Assembly (NCBI GenBank): GCA_036525535.1
Contig: DATDAH010000092.1
Coordinates: 1-16,484, forward strand
Source: DATDAH01 sp036525535
GTDB taxonomy: Bacteria; Actinomycetota; Acidimicrobiia; Acidimicrobiales; DATDAH01
Direction: 5' to 3'
DNA: 16,484 nt
Of the stretch, positions 1-6,222 are shown piece by piece (position 1 is the first letter of the stretch; every line of letters starts with the position of its first letter). A program made the position numbers and the translations under genes. The notes below the pieces were generated by a model. The model was not told where the DNA came from. It did no database searches and saw only the letters and a program-made list of their open reading frames with translations.

Positions 1-101
1 ACGGTGACCGCGGTCGTCGACGGCGGGGCGGCGTCCTCATCGTCCCCGCACCCGGCGAGGACCAGGGCGAGCGCTCCCAGAGCCAGGGCACTGCGGATCA
101 T
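1..101 (-). CDS. Putative lipoprotein, N-terminal fragment (runs off left edge)
   Basis: The minus strand from ATG at 101 reads a typical lipoprotein signal peptide: a short basic start (MIRS), a hydrophobic Ala/Leu run and a lipobox LAGC at about residues 15-18, followed by a Gly-Asp-Asp-Glu-rich and Thr/Ala/Pro-rich linker. Only 33 residues are inside the window, so the mature domain and function are unknown. The predicted product would be exported by Sec or Tat, lipidated on the Cys and anchored to the outer face of the membrane. The gene diverges from the oxidoreductase at 145. A TAGGTT element 8 nt before the ATG supports this start as a leaderless one. The identification rests on the signal peptide alone. 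Confidence 0.7.
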   Translation of the reverse strand, partial: MIRSALALGALALVLAGCGDDEDAAPPSTTAVT

Positions 102-109
102 CGGGGCCG

Positions 110-115
110 AACCTA
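110..115 (-). promoter_or_regulatory. Leaderless-type -10 element for the lipoprotein gene
   Basis: On the minus strand TAGGTT matches the actinobacterial TANNNT -10 pattern and lies 8 nt before the ATG at 101, so transcription would start at or next to the start codon. No Shine-Dalgarno sequence is present in the gap. No convincing -35 was seen. Confidence 0.4.
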
Positions 116-131
116 CCTGCGGGTGGAGGGC

Positions 132-137
132 TACGGT
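132..137 (+). promoter_or_regulatory. Leaderless-type -10 element for the LLM oxidoreductase gene
   Basis: TACGGT fits TANNNT and ends 7 nt before the ATG at 145, the usual distance for a leaderless mRNA. It decides the start: upstream in-frame codons would extend the protein through the divergent lipoprotein gene and its promoter. Confidence 0.4.
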
Positions 138-144
138 CCGGCAC

Positions 145-1062
145 ATGCGCATCGGGATCCACGGCGGCGCCGTCATGATCATGGGGGCCGCCATCGAGGA
201 CGTGGCCGCCCACGCCGCCGAGGCCGAGGCCGACGGGTTCGCCGGCTACTGGGTACCCCAGAGCGGGGGAACCGACGCCCTGACCGTGATCGCGGTCCTC
301 GGGGCGGCCACGTCCACCATCGAGTTCGCCACCGCGGTGATCCCGACCTGGGGTCGACACCCCCATGTCCTGGCCGGTCAGGCCCTCACCGTGCAGGCGG
401 CCACGGGCAACCGGCTCGCCCTCGGCATCGGCGTGGCCCACAAGCCGTCGGTCGAGGACCGCTACCACATCCCCTTCGACCGCCCGGTGCGCCACCTGCG
501 GGAGTACCTCGACGTCCTCCAGCCCCTCCTGGCCGAGCGCCAAGCCGACGTCGTCGGCGAGATCTGGTCCTTCACCGGCGACCTGGTGGCCCCGCCGGCC
601 GAGCCGCCGCCGGTGCTGGTCGCCGCCCTCGGGCCGCAGTTCCTCCGCCTGGCCGGCAAGCGGGCCGACGGCACCGTCCTCTGGCTGGTAGGGCCGACGA
701 CGGTGGCCGACCACATCGTGCCGACCATCACCGACGCGGCCGATGAAGCCGGGCGCCCCGCGCCCCGGGTGGTGGCCAGCGTCCCCGTCTCGGTGACCGA
801 CCGCCCCGACGAGGTGCGGTCCTTCATCTCCGAGATCCTCGCCGGGTACGACACGCTGCCGAGCTATCGGGCCATGCTCGACCGTGAGGGTGCGGTCCGG
901 GCCGGGGACGTGGCCGTCATCGGCAACGAGGAGGAGGTCCGGGACGGGCTGGCCCGCTTCGCCGACGCGGGCGCGACGGACTTTGCCGCGGTGGAGATCG
1001 GCCTCGACGGCGAGGGGTTCGCCCGGACCCGGGCCCTGCTCACGGCGATCAACCGGGCCTGA
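145..1062 (+). CDS. LLM-class F420-dependent oxidoreductase
   Basis: A 305-residue protein of the luciferase-like monooxygenase superfamily, a (beta/alpha)8 barrel that in actinobacteria commonly uses reduced F420 to reduce or oxidise small molecules in the cytoplasm. Seen: an N-terminal MRIGIHGG strand, the segment EADGFAGYWVPQ that matches the conserved 'G.D.vW..D' region of the family, a TAVIPTWGRHP strand, the ALGIGVAHK strand, and a C-terminal 'GNEEEVRDGLARFADAGATDF' pattern typical of the end of these barrels. The start at 145 is chosen because homology begins there and a -10-like TACGGT lies 7 nt upstream; in-frame codons back to position 4 overlap the opposite-strand lipoprotein. It resembles the MSMEG_4879-type subgroup by general pattern, which is from memory and not tested. 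Substrate unknown. It appears to be a single-gene unit. Confidence 0.85.
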   Translation: MRIGIHGGAVMIMGAAIEDVAAHAAEAEADGFAGYWVPQSGGTDALTVIAVLGAATSTIEFATAVIPTWGRHPHVLAGQALTVQAATGNRLALGIGVAHKPSVEDRYHIPFDRPVRHLREYLDVLQPLLAERQADVVGEIWSFTGDLVAPPAEPPPVLVAALGPQFLRLAGKRADGTVLWLVGPTTVADHIVPTITDAADEAGRPAPRVVASVPVSVTDRPDEVRSFISEILAGYDTLPSYRAMLDREGAVRAGDVAVIGNEEEVRDGLARFADAGATDFAAVEIGLDGEGFARTRALLTAINRA

Positions 1063-1081
1063 CCTAGAGGGCCTGCACCTG

Positions 1082-1110
1082 TCCGGAAGGGGGGAAAGCA
1101 CCCTTGCGGA
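1082..1110 (+). terminator. Imperfect hairpin after the LLM oxidoreductase gene
   Basis: TCCG-G-AAGGG at 1082-1091 pairs with CCCTT-G-CGGA at 1101-1110, with one G-G mismatch and a 9-nt loop. It lies 20 bp after the stop at 1062 and 46 bp before the next start. There is no T-tract, so it could be a GC-rich terminator or an mRNA structure of the downstream gene. Confidence 0.3.
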
Positions 1111-1155
1111 TCGAGATGGCGTGGGCGACAACGGTGTCCACAGGGGGAGGGGGCC

Positions 1156-1929
1156 ATGACCGAGCTCACCGAGAACGCCGAGAGCCATGACCCGCCGGCG
1201 TCAGGCACCGAGCAAGCGCCGCTCGACGGCCGGACGATCGGCCTGGACCTGCTCGACCGCTTCGGTGCCGCCGCGGTGGCCGGGCTGGCGGCCGGCTTCC
1301 TCATCGGCGGTTTCGGTGGCCGCATGGCCATGCTGCTCCTGCGCCTGACGTCGTCCGACTCGGTCATCGGCATCCAGTCCGACGACGACTTCACCATCGG
1401 CCAGGTCACCTCGTCCTCGTTCTTCCTCCTGTTGGCGACCACCCTCATCGGCACCCTGCTGGCCTTCGTCTATCTCCTGGTCCGGCGCTGGCTTCCGGAG
1501 AACCGCCGGCCGCTGCAGGCCGCGGTCTTCTTCGGGGTCATCGGGGGCGCCGCCGTGATCAAGCCCGGCGGCGTCGACTTCACATTGCTCGACCCGCTGT
1601 GGCTGGCGGTCGTCCTCTTCATCGCTCTCCCCGCGGCCTACGGCTGGGCCATGGCGGCCATGGTCGAGGGCCTCATCGCCCGCCCCGGCACCTACCGCAA
1701 GACCCGGGTCGCCGGCATCGTGTTCTTCGTGGCCGTCGGGTTCTTCGGCCTGTTCGCCGCCGCCATCGCCGTGGCGGGTGGCCTCCTGGTCCTGATCGGG
1801 CGACAGTGGCCGGCCCTCGCCGCGGCCGTCACCCACCCCGTGGTCACCTGGACGGTGCGGATCGTTCTCCTCGTGATCGTGGCAGTGCAGGGGGCCGAAC
1901 TGGTGAGCGACGTCGCCGAGATCCTCTGA
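1156..1929 (+). CDS. Polytopic membrane protein of unknown function
   Basis: A 257-residue protein with a polar, acidic N-terminus of about 30 residues, then about six hydrophobic segments (roughly 37-63, 86-110, 121-135, 145-172, 184-215, 228-247). It is therefore an inner-membrane protein. The first segment contains a glycine-rich stretch (GGFGGRMAM) and a basic RRW follows the second. No catalytic or transporter signature was recognised. The start at 1156 is supported by a purine-rich GGGGGAGGGGG tract just upstream, unlike the leaderless-type starts of several neighbours. The 93-bp gap and hairpin upstream suggest that it is transcribed separately from the LLM oxidoreductase. Function unknown. 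Confidence 0.7.
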   Translation: MTELTENAESHDPPASGTEQAPLDGRTIGLDLLDRFGAAAVAGLAAGFLIGGFGGRMAMLLLRLTSSDSVIGIQSDDDFTIGQVTSSSFFLLLATTLIGTLLAFVYLLVRRWLPENRRPLQAAVFFGVIGGAAVIKPGGVDFTLLDPLWLAVVLFIALPAAYGWAMAAMVEGLIARPGTYRKTRVAGIVFFVAVGFFGLFAAAIAVAGGLLVLIGRQWPALAAAVTHPVVTWTVRIVLLVIVAVQGAELVSDVAEIL

Positions 1930-1942
1930 CCCCCAGCCGGCG

Positions 1943-1972
1943 ATGACACGGGACCGGCGCGCCTTCTAGCCT
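1943..1972 (+). promoter_or_regulatory. Promoter of the AhpD-like/CFA-synthase operon
   Basis: A -35-like ATGACA (1943-1948, five of six to TTGACA), an 18-bp spacer and a -10-like TAGCCT (1967-1972) end 6 nt before the ATG at 1979. The spacing predicts a leaderless transcript starting at or next to the ATG. Confidence 0.5.
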
Positions 1973-1978
1973 GGGGCC

Positions 1979-2464
1979 ATGGCCCGTATCTCGTTTCCCG
2001 ACGCCGGTCTCGGCCCCCACATCGACTGGGCCCTGCAGCGGCCCGAGATGGCCGTCGGCATGGGGAAGCTGTCCGAGGCCGTGTACGGCAACACCCGGCT
2101 CGGGGTGCGCGAGCGCGAGGCCGCCCGCTGGACCATCGCCCTGATCAACCACTGCGTGGTCTGCCAGGACACCCGAGCCGAGAAGGGTCCGGAGGCCGAC
2201 ATCGACGAGGCCTTCTACGCCGAGGTGACCGACTGGCGGACCAGCGAGGTGCTGACCGACCGTGAGCGCCTGGCCGCGGAGTTCGCCCAGCGCTTCGCCC
2301 TCGACCACCTGACCATGGACGACGAGTTCTTCGACAAGATGCGCACGGCGTACGCCGACGACGAAATCGCCGACCTGGTCATCTGTTGCGGCATGTGGCT
2401 GGGTATGGGGAGGGCCATGGCCGTGGTCGGCGTGCCTGCGCCCGACGAACGGATCCTCGTGTAG
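1979..2464 (+). CDS. Carboxymuconolactone decarboxylase/AhpD-like protein
   Basis: A 161-residue, mainly helical protein of the AhpD/CMD-like family, cytoplasmic. The family includes thiol-disulphide peroxidase partners (AhpD) and decarboxylases. The active-site region fits E-x11-C-x2-C (E47, C59, C62), but the residue three after the second Cys, normally His in AhpD, is Arg here (R66). The CxxC pair suggests a redox role, while loss of the His that helps the proton relay suggests altered chemistry or specificity. The N-terminal PHIDWALQRPEMAVGM region and the LTDRERLAAEFAQRFALD helix are common in CMD-like proteins of actinobacteria. It is followed after 14 bp by the CFA-synthase-type gene, so the two are probably co-transcribed; a link between redox stress and membrane lipid change is inference. 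Confidence 0.8.
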   Translation: MARISFPDAGLGPHIDWALQRPEMAVGMGKLSEAVYGNTRLGVREREAARWTIALINHCVVCQDTRAEKGPEADIDEAFYAEVTDWRTSEVLTDRERLAAEFAQRFALDHLTMDDEFFDKMRTAYADDEIADLVICCGMWLGMGRAMAVVGVPAPDERILV

Positions 2465-2478
2465 GAGGTGCGGATGCC

Positions 2479-3717
2479 ATGACACGGTTGGGTCGTCTGC
2501 TGGAGGAGTTCCTCGGGCCGGACTGTCCGTTCGCCGTCGTGGCCTACGACGGCACGGAGTTCGGTCCTCCGGCCGCCAAGGCCACGGTGGTCGTGCATTC
2601 CCCGGATGCCCTGCGGCGCATCGTGACCCGCCCCGGCGAGCTGGGCTTCGCCCGGGCCTACGTGGCCGGTGACGTCGACATCGAGGGGGACATCTACGAG
2701 CTGTTCCGGGTCCGGGACCGAATCCCCTCCCCGAGGTTCACACCCACGCAGCTCCTACGGGTCGCCCGAATGCTCGACCTCCGCCACCTGCGCCCGCTGG
2801 CGCCGCCGCCGGAGGAGATGCCCAAGCGTCGGTTCGGCCTCCACACCATCCGCCGGGACGCCGAGTCGGTCCGTCACCACTACGACGTGTCGAACCGCTT
2901 CTACGAGCTGGTGCTCGGCCCGGCGATGACCTACTCGTGTGCCCTCTTCGACCCGCCCGACGCCAGCCTGGCCCAGGCCCAGGCCGCGAAGCACGACCTG
3001 ATCTGCCGCAAGCTGGCGCTGCGGCCGGGCATGCGCCTGCTGGACGTCGGGTGCGGCTGGGGCGCCATGGCCCGGCATGCGGCGACGCACTACGGCGTCG
3101 AGGTCGTGGGCGTGACGATCTCACCCGTGCAAGCCGACTGGGCGCAGGCGGCGGTCGAGCAAGCGGGCCTGGCCGACCGCGTGGCCATTCGGGTCCAGGA
3201 CTACCGCGAGGTCGCCGACGGGCCGTTCGACGCCATCTCCTCGATCGGGATGTTCGAGCACGTCGGGGCCGAGCGCATGGCCACGTACTTCGGCCACCTC
3301 CACGAGTTGACCCGGCCCGGCGGCCGGCTGTTGAACCATGCGATCAGCCGTCCGGCGGGCCAGCCTCCGGGCATCGACCACGACGGATTCATCGGCCGGT
3401 ACGTCTTCCCCGACGGCGAGCTGATCGAGGTGGGCAGCGTCGTGACCGCCATGCAGAAGGCGGGCTTCGAGGTCCGCCACGAGGAGAGCCTGCGGGAGCA
3501 CTACGCCCGGACCCTGCGGCACTGGGTGGCCAACCTGGAGATGCACTGGGATGACGCCGTGGCCGAGGTGGGCGCAGCCCGGGCCCGGATCTGGCGGCTC
3601 TACATGGCGGGATCAGCCGCCGGCTTCGAGGCCAACCGCATCCAGGTCCACCAGGTCCTCGGCGACGTGACCGGGCCCGACGGGGACAGCGGGTTCCCTC
3701 TGCGCCCGGACTGGTAG
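2479..3717 (+). CDS. Cyclopropane-fatty-acyl-phospholipid synthase family methyltransferase
   Basis: A 412-residue SAM-dependent methyltransferase of the CFA/mycolic-acid cyclopropane synthase family, which transfers a methylene or methyl group to double bonds of membrane acyl chains. An N-terminal lipid-binding-type domain (about 1-120, with the GFARAYVAGDVDIEGD signature) precedes the catalytic domain. Seen are the VRHHYDVSNRFYELVLG signature (131-147), SAM motif DVGCGWG (189-195) and the residues equivalent to the bicarbonate/active-site set: C154, E260, H287, I289, Y342. All are present, so it should be active. The start at 2479 is set by AGGAGG at 2463-2468, ten nt upstream; a longer in-frame reading from 2386 lies inside the previous gene. 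The length agrees with full-size bacterial CFA synthases. Whether the product is a cyclopropane or a methyl branch cannot be told from sequence. Confidence 0.88.
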   Translation: MTRLGRLLEEFLGPDCPFAVVAYDGTEFGPPAAKATVVVHSPDALRRIVTRPGELGFARAYVAGDVDIEGDIYELFRVRDRIPSPRFTPTQLLRVARMLDLRHLRPLAPPPEEMPKRRFGLHTIRRDAESVRHHYDVSNRFYELVLGPAMTYSCALFDPPDASLAQAQAAKHDLICRKLALRPGMRLLDVGCGWGAMARHAATHYGVEVVGVTISPVQADWAQAAVEQAGLADRVAIRVQDYREVADGPFDAISSIGMFEHVGAERMATYFGHLHELTRPGGRLLNHAISRPAGQPPGIDHDGFIGRYVFPDGELIEVGSVVTAMQKAGFEVRHEESLREHYARTLRHWVANLEMHWDDAVAEVGAARARIWRLYMAGSAAGFEANRIQVHQVLGDVTGPDGDSGFPLRPDW

Positions 3718-3736
3718 GTCGGCTCAGGAACCACAC

Positions 3737-3752
3737 GACCCGATCCCGGGTC
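3737..3752. terminator. Hairpin terminator in the convergent gap after the CFA-synthase gene
   Basis: GACCCG (3737-3742) and CGGGTC (3747-3752) form a perfect 6-bp stem with loop ATCC. It lies 19 bp after the stop of the rightward gene at 3717 and 6 bp after the stop (minus strand, 3759) of the tiny open frame coming the other way, so it could serve both directions. No T-tract is seen. Confidence 0.45.
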
Positions 3753-3758
3753 TCGAGG

Positions 3759-3875
3759 TCAGTCCTCGGTGATCGGCAGGATGTGGTGGCGGGCCTGCGT
3801 CACGTCGATGATCACGGCCACCCGACCGTGGCCGGTCCGCCAGGGGAACGCCTCGGTCGGCGGCCGTGTCGCCGC
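3759..3875 (-). other. Possible tiny gene or decayed small ORF behind a DevR-like promoter
   Basis: From 3875 to the TGA at 3759-3761 the minus strand has an open frame of 38 codons, 36 of which end in G or C, as in real genes of this window. The peptide ends with a hydrophobic VAVIID strand and ILPITED; no family was recognised. It has no ATG. When its upstream region is aligned with the promoter of the methyltransferase-esterase gene (same 21-bp box, same 19-bp gap, same CAGGCTGG), the codon exactly where that gene has ATG is GCG here, in frame. The first in-frame GTG (3821) would give only 20 residues. It could therefore be a small protein with an unusual start, a gene that lost its start codon, or a non-coding RNA of about 140 nt ending at the hairpin 3737-3752. 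Confidence 0.3.
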
Positions 3876-3883
3876 CGGACCCC

Positions 3884-3929
3884 AGCCTGACTCCGAGGCG
3901 CCGCCGCCGGGAGGGCCGAAGGACCCGAA
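3884..3929 (-). promoter_or_regulatory. DevR/OsdR-like box and -10-like element (copy 1)
   Basis: Positions 3909-3929 are identical over 21 bp to 6017-6037. The minus-strand core GGGTCCTTCGGCCC (3926-3913) matches the mycobacterial DosR/DevR core (GGGACTWWAGTCCC) at 10 of 14 positions. Nineteen bp downstream on the minus strand is CAGGCTGG (3889-3882), the same spacing and octamer as in copy 2. It begins 17 bp past the stop codon of the methyltransferase-esterase gene and faces the tiny open frame 3759-3875. Confidence 0.5.
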
Positions 3930-3946
3930 CCGGAGGCGGGCGCAGC

Positions 3947-5983
3947 TCACAGGCCGAATGGATAGGTGTCGGGCACGCCCGCCAGGTGGTGGGCGGCCAA
4001 CGGGGTGACCGCCGAGGTCTCGTCGATCCACACGTACTCGTCGAACTGGTGGGGGAGCGACGCCTGGAAGTAGTGGCTCTGGAGCTCGGTCTCGGGCCGG
4101 TAGATGACACCGATGGCCCGCTCCAGTCGCGGTGCAGCCAGTTCCTCGCACACCTCGGGCCGCGTCGGCTCCCGCAGGTGCAGGAGGAACGCCGGCACCC
4201 CGGTGTCGTGGCAGATCCGCTCGTAACTGTCGGGGTGGGCGGGGCGAACGGCCTTGTGCTGCATCGGCCCACCCCACTCCGAGGCCGCCGCAACCTCGCC
4301 GTGGTCGGTGCCGAACCCGACCAGGTACACGTCGTCGCCGTACTCGCCCCGGGCCAGTTGGCCGACGTTGTGCTCGCCGCGGGCGCCCATCTCGGTGGCG
4401 GAGGCGTCACCGATGTGAGAGTTGTGCTCCCACACGACGACCTTGACGTCGGGGCGGCGGTGGGAACGCACCAGGCGCAGGGTCTCGAACATGTGCTGGT
4501 CCCGCAGGTTCCAGGATTCCCGAGAGCCGTAGTACATGACCCGGTAGTAGCGCTCGGCGTTGGCCACCACGGCGGCGTTCTGGGCGGCCTCGACGAAGGC
4601 GACCTGATCGCCCTCGGCGTACTCCAGCCGGGCCTTCAACAGGTCCGTGAGTGTCGCCACCACCCCGTCCTCGCAACCCCGGAACCCGCCGGTGAGCACG
4701 GCCCGCCCGTACTGGGCCGGGTCGTGCTCCCAGGGCGACAGGCACCCATACCGCGTGCGGGCCGCCGCCGCGGCGGCGGGGTCCACTCGGTCGAGGTAGG
4801 CCAGCACCGCATCGCGGGAGGTGTAGAGGCTGTAGAGGTCGAGGCCGTGGAAGCTGACCCGGCGGTCCGGGTCGTCGACCCCACCGTTGTGGTCGTGCAG
4901 CCAGTCCACCAGCCGGCTCACCTCCCGGTTGCGCCACATCCAGGTCGGGAACCGGGCGAATATCTCGAAGGGCGGCGGCGACGGCGGTCGGTGACGGATG
5001 TACGCGTCGATCCGGGCCGCGTCGGGCCAGTCGGCCTCGACGGCGACGGCGGTGAAGCCCTTGCGCACGATCAGCTCCCGGGTGAGGCGATCCCGAAAGG
5101 CGTAGAACTCCGAGGTCCCGTGGGAGGCCTCGCCGAGCAGGACGACCGAGCAGTTGCCGATCCGCTCCAGCAGCGGTTCGAGGTCGACCTCGCCGATCGA
5201 CGTGAAGGGCTGCGCCGACTCGTGCACCAGCGTGGTGACCCCGTGGGCCCCGCCCCTGGCGGCAGTGGGCACGATCGTGGGCGCCACCGGCGGAGGCGGC
5301 ACCGGGCCCTGATCCGACGGGCTGGCCCAGCCCTGGGCCCCGATGAGCGGGACGAAGCGCACGGGACCGAGGTCCTCGTTGACCAGTTCGTCACCCCGCC
5401 TCCGGGCCCGCACCAGGTGTTGGGACCGCGTCTCAGGGCCGACGGGGATGATCAGCCGTCCGCCGTCCCCCAGCTGCTCGACCAGCGCCTGGGGGACGAC
5501 CGGGCCACCGGCGGTGACGACGATGGCGTCGAACGGGGCGGCCTCAGGCCAGCCCAGGGTCCCGTCGCCCGCCCGGACGAAGGTGTTGTCGCACCCGGCG
5601 GCGGCCAGGCGGCGACGGGCCTCGTCGGCGAGGTCGCAGTGGCGCTCGACGGTCCAGACCTCGCCGGCCACCCGGCTGAGCACCGCGGCGCCGTAGCCCG
5701 ACCCGGTGCCGATCTCCAGCACCCGGTCACCTGGCCCGAGCTCGGCCGCCTCGGCCATGAGGGCCACGATGTAGGGCTGGGAGATGGTCTGGCCCGAGCC
5801 GATGGGCAGCGGGCAGTCCTCGTAGGCGAACTCGGCCAGATCAGGCGGGAGGAACGTCTCGCGGGCCACCGAGCCCATCGCCGCCAGCACCCTCCCATCG
5901 CGGAGGCTTCGCGCCGCCAGGTCCCGCTCGACCATGAGTGCCCGTCGCCGGGCGTGCTCCCGGTCGTCGAAGATGGCCGACAT
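3947..5983 (-). CDS. Protein-L-isoaspartate O-methyltransferase fused to erythromycin-esterase-like domain
   Basis: A 678-residue cytoplasmic fusion. Residues 1-220 are a protein-L-isoaspartate methyltransferase (PCMT), which uses SAM to methylate isoaspartyl residues in damaged proteins: GSGQTISQP (62-70) around the active-site Ser/Thr, SAM motif EIGTGSGYGAA (90-100), LGWPEAAPFDAIVVTA (143-158) and the C-terminal strand VRFVPLIGAQGW. A Pro/Ala linker (about 220-255) leads to an erythromycin-esterase-like (Ere/succinoglycan-biosynthesis) domain with GEASHG (285-290), VEADWPD (316-322), FHGLDLY (378-384), WEHNSHIGD (518-526) and GFGTDHG, which contain the family's catalytic Glu/His sites. The natural role of most Ere-like domains is not macrolide cleavage, so resistance should not be assumed. 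The start at 5983 is chosen because PCMT homology begins at MSAIFDD; upstream in-frame sequence is promoter DNA. The gene is preceded by a DevR-like box centred about 44 bp before the ATG. Confidence 0.88.
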   Translation of the reverse strand: MSAIFDDREHARRRALMVERDLAARSLRDGRVLAAMGSVARETFLPPDLAEFAYEDCPLPIGSGQTISQPYIVALMAEAAELGPGDRVLEIGTGSGYGAAVLSRVAGEVWTVERHCDLADEARRRLAAAGCDNTFVRAGDGTLGWPEAAPFDAIVVTAGGPVVPQALVEQLGDGGRLIIPVGPETRSQHLVRARRRGDELVNEDLGPVRFVPLIGAQGWASPSDQGPVPPPPVAPTIVPTAARGGAHGVTTLVHESAQPFTSIGEVDLEPLLERIGNCSVVLLGEASHGTSEFYAFRDRLTRELIVRKGFTAVAVEADWPDAARIDAYIRHRPPSPPPFEIFARFPTWMWRNREVSRLVDWLHDHNGGVDDPDRRVSFHGLDLYSLYTSRDAVLAYLDRVDPAAAAAARTRYGCLSPWEHDPAQYGRAVLTGGFRGCEDGVVATLTDLLKARLEYAEGDQVAFVEAAQNAAVVANAERYYRVMYYGSRESWNLRDQHMFETLRLVRSHRRPDVKVVVWEHNSHIGDASATEMGARGEHNVGQLARGEYGDDVYLVGFGTDHGEVAAASEWGGPMQHKAVRPAHPDSYERICHDTGVPAFLLHLREPTRPEVCEELAAPRLERAIGVIYRPETELQSHYFQASLPHQFDEYVWIDETSAVTPLAAHHLAGVPDTYPFGL

Positions 5984-5991
5984 CACCGACC

Positions 5992-6037
5992 AGCCTGGAC
6001 CTGGCCGAGGGCGACGGGGAGGGCCGAAGGACCCGAA
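5992..6037 (-). promoter_or_regulatory. DevR/OsdR-like box and -10-like element (copy 2) of the methyltransferase-esterase gene
   Basis: The 21-bp box at 6017-6037 (minus-strand core GGGTCCTTCGGCCC, 6034-6021) is centred about 44 bp before the ATG at 5983. CAGGCT (5997-5992) ends 8 nt before the ATG and could be the -10 of a leaderless transcript, which would put the box next to or over the -35, a usual place for DosR-type activators. The rest of the 239-bp spacer, 6038-6222, shows no gene; it has several overlapping GC-rich inverted repeats after the MBL stop codon. Confidence 0.5.
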
Positions 6038-6222
6038 ACCGGGCGCAATGGTACGAGCCTGTGGGCCGTGACCGATGGGGCCGACTCGTCCCGTGCCTGC
6101 CCAAGGTTTCTGGCGCGCGTCGACCCTGTTGGCCGCCGCCCTGGCCGGTCGGGCCCTCGGCGGCACGCTGCCCCTCCTGGGCGAACAGGACGCGGGCCGC
6201 CGAACGGGCCTCCTGATCGAGG

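Noticed and set aside
2386..2478. Upstream start for the CFA-synthase gene.
   Set aside because: It lies inside the AhpD-like gene; AGGAGG at 2463-2468 points to the ATG at 2479.
3947..5300. Macrolide-resistance gene.
   Set aside because: The Ere-like domain is fused to a protein-repair enzyme and sits in a stress-like context; most such domains are not proven macrolide esterases, so resistance is not claimed.
6038..6222. Possible extra gene between the MBL and methyltransferase-esterase genes.
   Set aside because: Minus-strand frames here give only Gly/Arg/Pro-rich peptides without a start, a ribosome site or a recognisable domain; treated as spacer with GC-rich inverted repeats.
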